Source: Flavonifractor plautii ATCC 29863 (GTDB lineage Bacteria; Bacillota; Clostridia; Oscillospirales; Oscillospiraceae). From it: DNA of 35,336 nt. Within the stretch, counting starts at the first letter, position 1. Every line of letters starts with the position of its first letter. The stretch spans positions 1 through 35,336 of the forward strand of contig NZ_JH417825.1 of assembly GCF_000239295.1 (NCBI RefSeq), read 5' to 3'. This document shows, piece by piece, positions 15,697 to 23,512 of this stretch. The position numbers and the translations under genes are program-made. The notes beneath the pieces were generated by a model that did not search any database, was not told where the DNA came from, and saw only the letters and a program-made list of their open reading frames with translations.

Positions 15697-17076
15697 CTAA
15701 TCGCTGGTAATCAGGGCGAAATTGGCCTTTACGCCCTCCTCGTCCAAGCCGCAGTCCCAACCACTCTCGATCAGGCGCGCGGCATAAATGGTCTCCTTCT
15801 CCTCCCCGGTGTTGGGCAGGAGAAAGCGGTCGGCCATGTTGGCCCGCATTACGCGGTTGTCGCCGGTCAGCTTGTAGATGACCAGGAACGGCACCGGCGC
15901 TGTGTCCGCGCTTCCCTCCCAGTAAGAAAAGATTACGGCCCGCTCGCCGCCGCCCGCCAAGTCGCTGCGGGAGAGCGTCACCTTCCCCGACCACGCCTCG
16001 GGCAGAACAAAGTACCAGCCGTCCCGGCTGTTGTGGTAGGTGGTATATACCAGATGAGAAACCCCGTTGATGTCATACTGCCACCAGCGGATGGCCCAGA
16101 AGTTGGGGGCCGTCCCCACATTGTTGGGATCGGGGAGCGCATAGGCGGATGGCAGCTCCAGTATGCCGTCGTGGTTGATGTCGGTATAGGATACCTTCGT
16201 GCTCTCCACCTCGGTGGACCACCGGATGGTGCTGTCGCTCTCGCCGGTGTCCGGCTCCAGGGTCACATTCTCCAGCCCCCCGTTTTTCCAGGCGAAAATG
16301 TCGGTGATCTGCCCGTTTTCAGCGTAGGTGGAGGTGACAAACAGCGCCGGCGCCATGTTCTGGAGATAGCCCGTCTTCATGCTGACCAGCTTCTCCACCC
16401 CGTTGGACAGTGGTGCGGAGGCGTCCAGCTCCAGGATACCATCCCGGAAGTTATAGACCTCCACCCGGCTGCCCGGCGCGCTGTTGACAAAGCTCTCTGC
16501 CTGGCCCACTTCCCCTGCCGCCATCTGGAGCACGAGGATTTCCTTCTGCCCATCCCCGTCAACGTCATAAATCTGGAAGCCGGCGTGGTCGGTGCGCATC
16601 AACTCAAGCACCTCATAACGGTCGATGGAGTAAGCCGCCAGGGAGTGCCTCTGCCCCGCTGTCTCCCAGTCCACGATGAGCTCCTTGGAGGGGCTGTCGT
16701 CAAGGTTCTCATAGTAGATGGAGTCAATCGCATTTCCTGAGCCCTCAATCACGGCCGCCACCTCGTAGTTCTCCCCCACTTGGCGGTAGATGTAGATCTT
16801 CAGCGGCCGCTCGTCCGCACTCACCCGGAAAAAGGCAATAGCCTCCTGTACGCCATCCCCGTCCAAATCCTGAAGCTGCACCTTCTGGGTCAGCTCCCCG
16901 CTGAGGGGCGCGGCGTACTCGCCCCCTTGCGTGAGCACCTTGTTGATCTCATTGTCCAGCTTCAGATAATCGTCGGGCGCCTTGGGAGGCGCGTAGAATT
17001 CCTCCACCGACTGGGAAAAACAGCCGGTCAGAAACATCAGCAACCCCGCCGCCAAAAGCAGCCTGCATTTTTTCAT
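15697..17076 (-). CDS. Secreted lipoprotein of unknown function, first gene of a two-component operon
   Basis: A 459-aa protein with a type II signal peptide: MKK, a hydrophobic core, and lipobox LTGC with lipidated C19. The mature part repeats beta-rich modules containing DxDGDG-type calcium-loop-like motifs (DLDGDGVQEAIAFFR, DVDGDGQKEILVLQ, DINHDGILELPSAYAL), which suggests an FG-GAP/VCBS-like beta-propeller fold. Because it leads the operon of a response regulator and a histidine kinase, it may be an accessory sensor, or a surface protein co-regulated with them; this is inference. A GGAGGGG site precedes the ATG. Confidence 0.85.
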   Translation of the reverse strand: MKKCRLLLAAGLLMFLTGCFSQSVEEFYAPPKAPDDYLKLDNEINKVLTQGGEYAAPLSGELTQKVQLQDLDGDGVQEAIAFFRVSADERPLKIYIYRQVGENYEVAAVIEGSGNAIDSIYYENLDDSPSKELIVDWETAGQRHSLAAYSIDRYEVLELMRTDHAGFQIYDVDGDGQKEILVLQMAAGEVGQAESFVNSAPGSRVEVYNFRDGILELDASAPLSNGVEKLVSMKTGYLQNMAPALFVTSTYAENGQITDIFAWKNGGLENVTLEPDTGESDSTIRWSTEVESTKVSYTDINHDGILELPSAYALPDPNNVGTAPNFWAIRWWQYDINGVSHLVYTTYHNSRDGWYFVLPEAWSGKVTLSRSDLAGGGERAVIFSYWEGSADTAPVPFLVIYKLTGDNRVMRANMADRFLLPNTGEEKETIYAARLIESGWDCGLDEEGVKANFALITSD

Positions 17077-17117
17077 CGTCGGAACCCCTCCATGGGATAA
17101 GTTATAAAATCAAGATT

Positions 17118-17123
17118 ATCATA
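17118..17123 (-). promoter_or_regulatory. Extended -10 promoter element of the lipoprotein operon
   Basis: TGCTATGAT on the minus strand provides a TG-extended -10 (TATGAT at 17123-17118), 42 bp before the lipoprotein ATG. No convincing -35 lies at the right distance, which is compatible with an extended -10 promoter. Confidence 0.4.
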
Positions 17124-17191
17124 GCACATCTCTACCGGAAATGGTATGTTAATTAACCGATTATTTTCTGATTTTCCTCCATCGAAAAGAC

Positions 17192-17220
17192 TTGCCAACC
17201 GCTTCAATGTCGTGTATAAT
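17192..17220 (+). promoter_or_regulatory. Sigma-70 promoter of tRNA-Leu
   Basis: TTGCCA (17192-17197) and a consensus TATAAT (17215-17220) are spaced by 17 bp. The start site would be about 10 bp before the mature tRNA 5' end. Confidence 0.85.
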
Positions 17221-17236
17221 ATTTTGCAGTCCCGTT

Positions 17237-17323
17237 GCCGGTATGATGGAATTGGTAGACGTGACGGATTCAAAATCCGTTGATGGCAACATCGTGTGGG
17301 TTCGAGTCCCACTACCGGCACCA
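17237..17323 (+). tRNA. tRNA-Leu (anticodon CAA)
   Basis: A class II tRNA: the acceptor stem GCCGGTA pairs with TACCGGC, the discriminator is A, and CCA is encoded. The anticodon stem ACGGA/TCCGT carries the loop TTCAAAA, giving anticodon CAA, which reads UUG codons. The long variable arm (TGATGGCAACATCG) and TTCGAGTCC T-loop are typical of leucine tRNAs. Confidence 0.97.
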
Positions 17324-17326
17324 TCC

Positions 17327-17372
17327 TAGACAAAACCTGCGTATAACGATAGTTATATGCAGGTTTTGTCTA
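17327..17372 (+). terminator. Long stem-loop directly after tRNA-Leu
   Basis: A 14-bp perfect stem (TAGACAAAACCTGC / GCAGGTTTTGTCTA) extends by a further 7 pairs (one G-U) to a GATA tetraloop. It begins 4 bp after the tRNA CCA. The only T-run is inside the stem, so it may terminate tRNA transcription poorly, or be an inverted repeat left by a mobile element. Confidence 0.5.
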
Positions 17373-17451
17373 TACTTGGTAAAAGTGTATTAAAACCACA
17401 GCATAGAACTGGCTACCATTACATATTGCAAGTGTCAGCAAGCAGATTTAA

Positions 17452-17778
17452 AGAGATGGTATCTCTCTTAAACCTGCCTTTATTTATGTTTTGGAAAGTG
17501 AGGTACCTGTGAAACTTCCGTATGGCTACGTTTTAGCTGGCAAGGAAATCACTGCGCATGAAGAAAAAACAGATGCTGTCCGCGGTATATTTAAATACTA
17601 TCTTGCTGGAGCCAGCTTAGGAAAGATTGTTAATATGCTCTTTGCAAAAGGACTTTCCTTCTCAACCGGTCATTCCGAATAGACCAAGGCCGCTATGGAA
17701 AAGCTTCCCGTTAACAAGAAATCTATTACAATCGTTGGCATGAAAGTATATTGGGATGCTCAATCGAAGAGGATGTAA
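17452..17778 (+). pseudogene. Remnant of a large serine recombinase
   Basis: The residues LPYGYVLAGKEITAHEEKTDAVRGIFKYYLAG and SLGKIVNMLFAKGLSFSTGHSE match the start of the Recombinase domain (PF07508) of large serine integrases. The catalytic resolvase domain is absent. An in-frame TAG at 17680-17682 interrupts the reading where a Trp is expected in the family; after it TKAAMEKLPVNKKSITIVG looks like family sequence continuing to a TAA at 17776. The catalytic core and most of the C-terminus are lost, so this is a decayed fragment next to the tRNA gene. The base composition is clearly more AT-rich than in the surrounding genes, which supports a foreign origin. Confidence 0.7.
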
Positions 17779-17845
17779 AATATTATTCCATGTAAAGTTC
17801 TCTCCTCCAATTCCGTACTGCCTTATTTCCACACACCGAAACTTT

Positions 17846-17977
17846 TTAATATATACCGATCAGATATTCAATGATATAGATTTTAGGTATCTTAAACGAT
17901 TTCCCAATCTTCATTTAGTGGATTGCGCCATCCTTCAAAAGCTCATACGCCGTCTTCTTACCGATTCCGCTTTGAAA
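17846..17977 (-). pseudogene. Remnant of an excisionase-like HTH gene
   Basis: Minus-strand reading gives SGIGKKTAYELLKDGAIH, then an in-frame TAA (17917-17915), then MKIGKSFKIPKIYIIEYLIGIY and a stop. This is the MerR-like winged HTH of conjugative-transposon excisionases (Xis), interrupted once. The N-terminus cannot be followed. With the recombinase fragment it marks a decayed mobile element; no intact integrase is present. Confidence 0.6.
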
Positions 17978-17988
17978 TCTAAACAGAA

Positions 17989-18033
17989 AGAGATGTTCCA
18001 AAGGTATAGTGACCTCTGGAACATCTCTTTTTT
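17989..18033 (+). terminator. Rho-independent terminator in the mobile-element relic
   Basis: A perfect 12-bp stem (AGAGATGTTCCA / TGGAACATCTCT) has a 16-nt loop with a small inner AGGT/ACCT pairing and is followed by TTTTTT. It ends plus-strand transcription. The gene it once served is no longer recognisable; it lies about 210 bp beyond the recombinase relic. Confidence 0.8.
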
Positions 18034-18298
18034 GGTAGCTTAATTATCTTTAAATTTACGGTACAAGCACGAAAGCCCTCTCCTCCCAGCCGCTGCTTTG
18101 ACTGTACGTTGTAATATTTTCCAAAGTTCTATTTTTACTTTTTAGTCTAATTATAGTCATTTATACAATTAAGCATGATTTTTTTCATACCTAATAATTG
18201 CTGTTTGACGCTTGACCCTATAACTTCATCTAAACTTAGATGGAGCATTTTTCTCAACAAGAGTGCTTCAGGAGGGCATCCTTATGTCCAGAATATAA
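18034..18298. other. AT-rich gene-free stretch
   Basis: No ORF with recognisable protein sequence was found. The only structure seen is a small hairpin (CATCTA AACT TAGATG) near 18226-18241. Composition resembles the neighbouring mobile-element relic rather than the flanking GC-rich genes. Confidence 0.5.
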
Positions 18299-18336
18299 GC
18301 AACACCCCGTCTGCCGAACCACAGGAGGGGTGTTGC
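18299..18336 (-). terminator. Hairpin closing the sigma-54 operon
   Basis: A perfect 10-bp stem (GCAACACCCC / GGGGTGTTGC) with an 18-nt loop lies 46 bp after the VOC gene stop. On the minus strand it is followed by TTATATTC, a weak T-rich tail. It is the best terminator candidate for the long catabolic operon. Confidence 0.55.
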
Positions 18337-18381
18337 CCATACTTAATCTATGAACTTATTTTCTCAAAAGACAGGAGCACC

Positions 18382-18849
18382 TCAATTGCGCAACCACGCC
18401 TTCTCCAATACTTCTACAATCATCTGCGTCCCAGGCATACGGGCGTAGCAGCATCGACGGTACCCCTTTTCATCCTCGGTCTCCGACTCAAAAATGATCT
18501 CGCCCCCCTGGCCCACGATGAAATCCCGATAAGCCGGGTAGTCCTTGACGTAGTAGGCGGTGTGGTGCATCCCGCCTCCCACCTCATCTACGAAGCGCTT
18601 ATGTTCAATCTCGCCAAAGACGGGCTGGAGCACCTCCAGCTTCAGGCTGTCGGTCCAATCCAGCATGGCGATCCGAATCTGGCAGCCGGAGATTTTCTCC
18701 CCCCAGGCCCATACATTCATGGGTGTGAAGTCGTACACCTTCCCGGCGCCGTCGATCCCGAAGATCTGACGGATCTCCTCCAGCGCCCGGTCCATATCGG
18801 CCACGACGACACCCACATGGCCCACGGGCGGCAGACGGTCAATACTCAT
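18382..18849 (-). CDS. VOC-family protein (glyoxalase/epimerase fold), last gene of the catabolic operon
   Basis: A 155-aa vicinal-oxygen-chelate protein. The likely metal ligands are H11 (GHVGVVV), E72 (LKLEVLQP), H95 (MHHTAYYV) and E146 (MIVEVLE), the layout of methylmalonyl-CoA epimerase and glyoxalase-like enzymes. The N-terminal PPVGHVGVVVADMDRAL is typical. Members use a divalent metal to enolise or rearrange small carbonyl compounds, so an epimerase or isomerase step in the operon's pathway is plausible but not shown. I chose ATG 18849, 8 nt after AAGGAG, over an upstream GTG at 18858. A small GC hairpin (18873-18891) separates it from lplA. Confidence 0.85.
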   Translation of the reverse strand: MSIDRLPPVGHVGVVVADMDRALEEIRQIFGIDGAGKVYDFTPMNVWAWGEKISGCQIRIAMLDWTDSLKLEVLQPVFGEIEHKRFVDEVGGGMHHTAYYVKDYPAYRDFIVGQGGEIIFESETEDEKGYRRCCYARMPGTQMIVEVLEKAWLRN

Positions 18850-18910
18850 ATTATCCACTCCTTGCTGTTAGACGCGGCCTTCCGGGCCGCGCCCTGTTTT
18901 TGATGGGGCC

Positions 18911-19897
18911 TCAGCAGAGCATTAGCCCGCAAAATTCATCCAGGTCCATGTTCTGAAAATATTGCCCGATTTCCCCCGCCGGCACCGCCGCCCGCAGGGC
19001 TTCCTCCCGCAGAGGACAGCCGATCAACCGCTGGGCCAGCTGGTCGGGTTCCTTTCGGGAGAAGAAGTCCCCATAGAAGGACAGCGCCTGGATTGCCCCC
19101 TCCTTCAAATCCAGGCAGACCCGGATCTCGCCGCAGCCCTCTACCCTGCGGCGCTTGTCGATCTGACACCGGGGGGAACTTCCATAGTTCCACTCCCAGC
19201 GGTCGTACACCGCCTGCCGGATACGCTCCACCTGGTTCAGATCCCCCCGATCCAGCTCATAGGGGACTAGGTCACATACCTCTCCCAGGCAGGACCACAG
19301 CCGCTCCATGAAGGATTCTGTGGGCATCGGCTGATGCATATAGGGCTTGATGTTGGTGACCCGGCTGCGCACCGAGGGCAGGCCCTTGGAGGTCAGCTTG
19401 TCCCGGCTGGGAGCCAGCGCTGAGGACACCACGCTCAGGTCAGAGTCATACAGGAGCGTGCCGTGGTGCATCACCCGGCCCTCCTTCACATACTGGGAGT
19501 TGCCCGAAAACTTTCTGCCCCGGATGGTCATGTCATTTCGGCCGTTCAGCTCCGCGGGCACCCCCAGGCTCTCCAGCGCCCAGATCACCGGGCGGCAGAA
19601 GGTGGAGAAGTCAAAGTCGCTGCCCGTATGGTCGGCGATGAAGGTGAAGTTCACGTTCCCCAGGTCGTGATAGACCGCCCCGCCCCCGGACAGCCGGCGG
19701 ACCACTTGAATCTGGTTGGCCCGCACATAGTCGGCGTTGATCTCGGCGAAGGTATCCTGGTGCTTGCCCACCACGATCGTCCGGTCGTTGCGCCAGAGCA
19801 TGAGATAGGACCGGTTCCGAGGCATCTGGTCAAAAATATACTGCTCCAGCGCCAGATTGAAGCGGGGGTCGGTGCTGGGGCTTTGGATGGCACGCAT
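18911..19897 (-). CDS. lplA: Lipoate--protein ligase
   Basis: Activates free lipoate with ATP and attaches it to a lysine of lipoyl domains. The 328-aa protein has RRLSGGGAVYHDLGNVNFTF (67-86), the family's core lipoate/adenylate-binding motif, and K129 in RGRKFSGNSQ, equivalent to the catalytic lysine. A C-terminal accessory domain follows. It lies in the same transcript as E2 and E3, whose lipoyl domains need this modification, so it probably serves this complex. This argues for lipoate scavenging rather than de novo synthesis, since no lipA or lipB is nearby. The E3-like and ligase genes are separated only by a small esterase gene. Confidence 0.95.
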   Translation of the reverse strand: MRAIQSPSTDPRFNLALEQYIFDQMPRNRSYLMLWRNDRTIVVGKHQDTFAEINADYVRANQIQVVRRLSGGGAVYHDLGNVNFTFIADHTGSDFDFSTFCRPVIWALESLGVPAELNGRNDMTIRGRKFSGNSQYVKEGRVMHHGTLLYDSDLSVVSSALAPSRDKLTSKGLPSVRSRVTNIKPYMHQPMPTESFMERLWSCLGEVCDLVPYELDRGDLNQVERIRQAVYDRWEWNYGSSPRCQIDKRRRVEGCGEIRVCLDLKEGAIQALSFYGDFFSRKEPDQLAQRLIGCPLREEALRAAVPAGEIGQYFQNMDLDEFCGLMLC

Positions 19898-19918
19898 CGT
19901 GGCACAGGCTCCTTTCTC

Positions 19919-20488
19919 TCACAGGGATCGAATGAGCGCCGCGGCCGTCTCCGCCATCAGGCAGTGGCCGGCGGCGTTGGGGTGGAGGCCATCCGGCTGA
20001 AAGAGCCCCTCCTCTCCCCATCGGGTGAAGGCCCGGTCGAAGTCCAGGACCGGCAGACGGAAGGCGGCGGCAAAGCGGCGCAGCCAGCTCTGGTACTCGG
20101 CCAGCAGCTCTGCCGCCCGCTCCGGCATCAGCTCCGCCCACTCCCGCCGAATGGGCCGCCGGAGCCCCGGCGGGATCCCGATCAGCGGGAGGCCTCCTCT
20201 GGCGATGATCAGGTGGGCCATGGCCCCCATGTTGGCCCTGGCGCCCGCCAGATCCCCGCCGTAGGCGATATCGTTGGTTCCGCCCATCAGGAGGACCGCG
20301 TCCGGGTGCTCCCGGACCAGCAGATCGGGCAGGACGGCCAGCATACCGCCGGTGGTGTTGCCGTTGACACCCCGGCCCAGCAGCTCCGCCCCGGTCTGGG
20401 CGGCGCACAGCGCCGTCCAGACCAGTCCCCGCGGGAGGCCGAAGCCATAGGTCAGGCTGTCACCCAGGCAGAGGATCCGCCCTGTCAC
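19919..20488 (-). CDS. SGNH/GDSL-type esterase
   Basis: A 189-aa cytoplasmic hydrolase of the SGNH fold, lacking a signal peptide. Block I is LCLGDSLTYG with nucleophile S11, block II a glycine (GVNGNTTGG), block III GGTNDIAYGG, and block V DGLHPN with the catalytic Asp and His. The start is GTG, overlapping the upstream lpdA stop in a GTGA arrangement, so translation is coupled. Its substrate is unknown; release of an ester or thioester intermediate or deacylation are possibilities. Its position between E3 and lplA is unusual for a dehydrogenase operon. Confidence 0.9.
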   Translation of the reverse strand: MTGRILCLGDSLTYGFGLPRGLVWTALCAAQTGAELLGRGVNGNTTGGMLAVLPDLLVREHPDAVLLMGGTNDIAYGGDLAGARANMGAMAHLIIARGGLPLIGIPPGLRRPIRREWAELMPERAAELLAEYQSWLRRFAAAFRLPVLDFDRAFTRWGEEGLFQPDGLHPNAAGHCLMAETAAALIRSL

Positions 20489-22179
20489 AGGGAATTGATG
20501 GCCCGTCCGTTCCAGGCGGCCATAAAGGCCTCGCCCAGGGCCTCGTTGACCGTGGGATGGGGGTGGATGGCATGGATCAGCTCCTCAGCGGTGCCCTCGG
20601 CGGCCATGGCCGCCGAGATCTCACCGATCATGTCGGTGACGTGCTGACCATAGAGGTGAGCGCCCAGGATTTCGCCGGTGTCCGCCGCCACGATCACCTT
20701 GAACAGGCCGTCCGTGTCCCCCGCGATTAGGGACTTGCCGTTGGCCGCCATGTTGAACCGCCCGATCTTCAGCCCGTCGCCGTACTTCTCCCTGGCCTGG
20801 GCCTCGGTGAGGCCGATGCAGGCGATCTCAGGCTCCAGATAGACACAGGATGGGATCCGGTCATAGCGCATCTCCTCCCCTTGGCCGCAGATGTCCGCCA
20901 CTGCCACCATACCCTCGTGGGAGGCGGTGTGGGCCAGCATAACCTTCCCGTTCACGTCCCCAATGGCATAGATATGGGGGATGTTGGTGCGCATATGGGC
21001 GTCCGTCCGGATCGCCTTCCGGTCGAACTCGATGCCGATCCCCTCTGCGTTGAGGCCCTGCGTGTTGGGAACACGTCCCACCGCCATGAGCACCATATCC
21101 GACTTTACCTGGCAGTTCTGCCCCTCAAACTCGTAGTACACCGTGTCGTCCTTCACCCGGCTGACCTTTGCGCCCAGCCGGAACAGGATCCCGTCCTTGG
21201 TCATCCGCTTCTCCGCCAGCCTGGAGACCTCGATGTCCACCATGGGCAGGATATGGTCCATCAGCTCCAGCACCGTCACCTTACTGCCCAGACGGTTCAG
21301 GAGATAGGCGAACTCCACGCCGATCACACCGCCGCCGATCACGGTGACCGAGGCGGGCACCTGATCCAGGTCCAGGGCCTCGGTGCTGGTCAGCAGGTGG
21401 TTTTCCCCCTCCAGCGCGAGGAAGGGGGGCATGAATACGCTGGAGCCGGTGGCGATGATGATGTTGGCCCCGGTGATGCTCCTGCCGTCCACAGACAGGG
21501 TATGGGTATCGGCAAACGAGGCCATTCCCTCCACCACCGTTACCTTATTGCCCCGGAGCAGACCCTTGACGCCGTTGACCAGGGTTTTGACCACGGCTTT
21601 CTTTCTGGCCTGCAAGGCGGCCATATCCACCGCGATCTTGTCCGCCTCCACGCCCGTCACCGCGAAGCGGGCGGCATCCTTCACCTTGTGGTACACGTCG
21701 GCGGTCTGAATCAGCGCCTTGGTTGGGATGCAGCCCACGTTCAGGCAGGTGCCTCCGAAACCGGCCCCCTCGATGATGCAGGTTTTTTTCCCGCACTGGG
21801 CCGCCTTGATCGCCGTCTCATAGCCGCCGGGGCCGGCACCGATCACGACCACGTCGTAGTCGTATCCGGCCGGCTCCGCCGGGGCCGCGGGCGCGGCCTG
21901 GGGGGTGGCGGGGCCGTTGAGGACGGCATTGGGGTCCTCCCCCGGAGCGCCGATCACGGCGATGGGGGTGAACACCTCGGCGAAAGCCCCCTCCTCCAGC
22001 ATGAGCTGGAGGACGGTGCCGTCCGCTGTAGCCTCTACGGGCATGGTGGTCTTGTCGGTGTTAATCTCAAAGAGCACCTCGCCCTTCTTTACCGTTTCAC
22101 CCACCCGCCTGTGCCACTTGACCAACTGGCCCTCGTCCATATTGAAGCCCAGCTTGGGCATGATGATGATCTCTGCCAT
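20485..22179 (-). CDS. lpdA: Dihydrolipoyl dehydrogenase (E3) with N-terminal lipoyl domain
   Basis: Reoxidises dihydrolipoamide on E2 with NAD+. The 564-aa protein has a lipoyl domain at 1-80 (lipoylated K43 in TDKTT), an alanine/proline linker at about 86-105, then the flavoprotein. FAD-binding GAGPGG is at 114-119 and the redox disulfide at C145/C150 in GGTCLNVGCIPTK. The NAD-binding VIGGGVIGVEFA segment comes later, and the C-terminal dimer interface carries H541 and E546 in HPHPTVNEA. A lipoyl-domain fusion to E3 is known in some Firmicute and other complexes. The first 80 residues are nearly identical to those of E2. The esterase start overlaps its stop codon. Confidence 0.96.
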   Translation of the reverse strand: MAEIIIMPKLGFNMDEGQLVKWHRRVGETVKKGEVLFEINTDKTTMPVEATADGTVLQLMLEEGAFAEVFTPIAVIGAPGEDPNAVLNGPATPQAAPAAPAEPAGYDYDVVVIGAGPGGYETAIKAAQCGKKTCIIEGAGFGGTCLNVGCIPTKALIQTADVYHKVKDAARFAVTGVEADKIAVDMAALQARKKAVVKTLVNGVKGLLRGNKVTVVEGMASFADTHTLSVDGRSITGANIIIATGSSVFMPPFLALEGENHLLTSTEALDLDQVPASVTVIGGGVIGVEFAYLLNRLGSKVTVLELMDHILPMVDIEVSRLAEKRMTKDGILFRLGAKVSRVKDDTVYYEFEGQNCQVKSDMVLMAVGRVPNTQGLNAEGIGIEFDRKAIRTDAHMRTNIPHIYAIGDVNGKVMLAHTASHEGMVAVADICGQGEEMRYDRIPSCVYLEPEIACIGLTEAQAREKYGDGLKIGRFNMAANGKSLIAGDTDGLFKVIVAADTGEILGAHLYGQHVTDMIGEISAAMAAEGTAEELIHAIHPHPTVNEALGEAFMAAWNGRAINSL

Positions 22180-22192
22180 GACACTCCTCCAC

Positions 22193-23500
22193 TCACATCA
22201 GAATCTGGATAGGATGCTCCAGCAGCTGCTTCATATACTCCACGAACTGGGAGGCCAGCAGACCGTCAATGACCCGGTGATCCACAGACAGCTGTATGTT
22301 CATCATGGGCCGGATGGCGATGGCGTCCTCTCCGTTCTCGCCGGTGACCACAACGGGGGTCTTGCGCACGGAACTGACCGACAGGATCGCCGATTCGGGC
22401 GCGTTGATGATCGCGGTGAAGTTGCCGATGCCGAACATCCCCAGATTGGAAATGGAGAAGGTACCCTCGCTGTACTCCTCCGGGGCCAGCCGGCCTTCCC
22501 TGGCTCTGGCCACCAGATCCTTGCTCTCCCGTGCCACGTCGGTGAGAGTCTTGTTCTGCACATTCTTAATCACCGGGACGACCAAGCCGTTGTCACCAGC
22601 CACGGCAGTGCCCACGTTGATGGACTTGTAGGTGACGACCTGGTCGTCCTTCAGGGTGACATTGATGCCGGGGAATTTCTTCAGGGCCTTGCAGGCCGCC
22701 ATGGTCAGCAGGTCGGAGACGGCGATCTTTACCTCGCTGGTCTCGTTGAGCCGCTTGCGGAAGGCGGCCAGCTCGGTGGTGTCCACCGCGTCGGTAAAGT
22801 ACAGGTGGGGCGCAGTGAATTTGGACTGGGCCAGCTTCTCGCCGATGATCCTGCGCACACCCTTGTAGGGAACGGCGGAGGCCACCTGTCGGGTGTCCGA
22901 CCCGGCGGAGGCAGGCGCGGCCTTGGCGGCCGCGGCCTCCACGTCGGCCTTCATGATCTTGCCGGCGGCGCCGGTACCCTGGACAGCGGCCAGATCCACG
23001 CCCATTTGCCGGGCCACCCTGCGGGCCAGCGGGGATGCCTTGAGGTCCTTATAGGTGATCCCGCCCTGGAAGCCGGTGCCCTTGATCTGGGTCAGGGAGG
23101 CCGGGTCGATGCCCTCGTCCTGGACCAGCTTTCGGGCCTTGGGTGTCAGTTTCAGAGACTTCATGTCCACCGGCGCGGCAGGGGCCGAAGGAGCGGCGGC
23201 GGGCGCGCTTCCACCGGCCTGCCCCTGTCCGGCGGAAGCCAGGGCGGCATCCGGATCCTCCCCCGGTGCGCCGGTCACGGCGATGGGGGTAAACACCTCG
23301 GCGAAGGCACCCTCCTCCAGAATGATCTTCAGGAGGGTGCCGTCCTCGGTGGCCTCCACGGGCATGGTGGTCTTGTCGGTGTTGATCTCAAAGAGCACCT
23401 CGCCCTTCTTTACCGTCTCGCCCACCTGCTTGTGCCACTTGACCAACTGGCCCTCGTCCATGTTGAAGCCCAGCTTAGGCATGATGACGACTTCAGCCAT
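22193..23500 (-). CDS. Dihydrolipoamide acyltransferase (E2) with two E3-binding domains
   Basis: Transfers the acyl group from thiamine-bound E1 through lipoamide to CoA. The 435-aa protein has a lipoyl domain (1-80, K43), a linker rich in Ala/Pro, and a peripheral subunit-binding domain at 118-153 (LTPKARKLVQDEGIDPASL...GTGFQGGITYKD). A second similar domain at 155-190 (ASPLARRVARQMGVDLAAVQGTGAAG) follows, and then the catalytic domain with HRVIDG (H408, D412). AAGGAGG precedes the start. It is homologous to acetoin-dehydrogenase AcoC and to PDH E2; the acyl substrate cannot be decided from sequence alone. Confidence 0.95.
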   Translation of the reverse strand: MAEVVIMPKLGFNMDEGQLVKWHKQVGETVKKGEVLFEINTDKTTMPVEATEDGTLLKIILEEGAFAEVFTPIAVTGAPGEDPDAALASAGQGQAGGSAPAAAPSAPAAPVDMKSLKLTPKARKLVQDEGIDPASLTQIKGTGFQGGITYKDLKASPLARRVARQMGVDLAAVQGTGAAGKIMKADVEAAAAKAAPASAGSDTRQVASAVPYKGVRRIIGEKLAQSKFTAPHLYFTDAVDTTELAAFRKRLNETSEVKIAVSDLLTMAACKALKKFPGINVTLKDDQVVTYKSINVGTAVAGDNGLVVPVIKNVQNKTLTDVARESKDLVARAREGRLAPEEYSEGTFSISNLGMFGIGNFTAIINAPESAILSVSSVRKTPVVVTGENGEDAIAIRPMMNIQLSVDHRVIDGLLASQFVEYMKQLLEHPIQILM

Positions 23501-23512
23501 TGCGATGCCTCC

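Noticed and set aside
17073-17333. 86-aa minus-strand ORF covering the tRNA-Leu gene
   Set aside because: The peptide around GLEPTRCCHQRILNPSRLP is the known antisense translation of a tRNA-Leu gene and the ORF also covers the tRNA promoter.
17756-18043. 95-aa plus-strand ORF in the mobile-element relic
   Set aside because: It overlaps the minus-strand excisionase relic and ends through a terminator hairpin; no recognisable protein features.
17324-18381. CRISPR array or attachment-site repeat in the gene-poor stretch
   Set aside because: No regularly spaced direct repeats were found and no copy of the tRNA 3' end was visible downstream.
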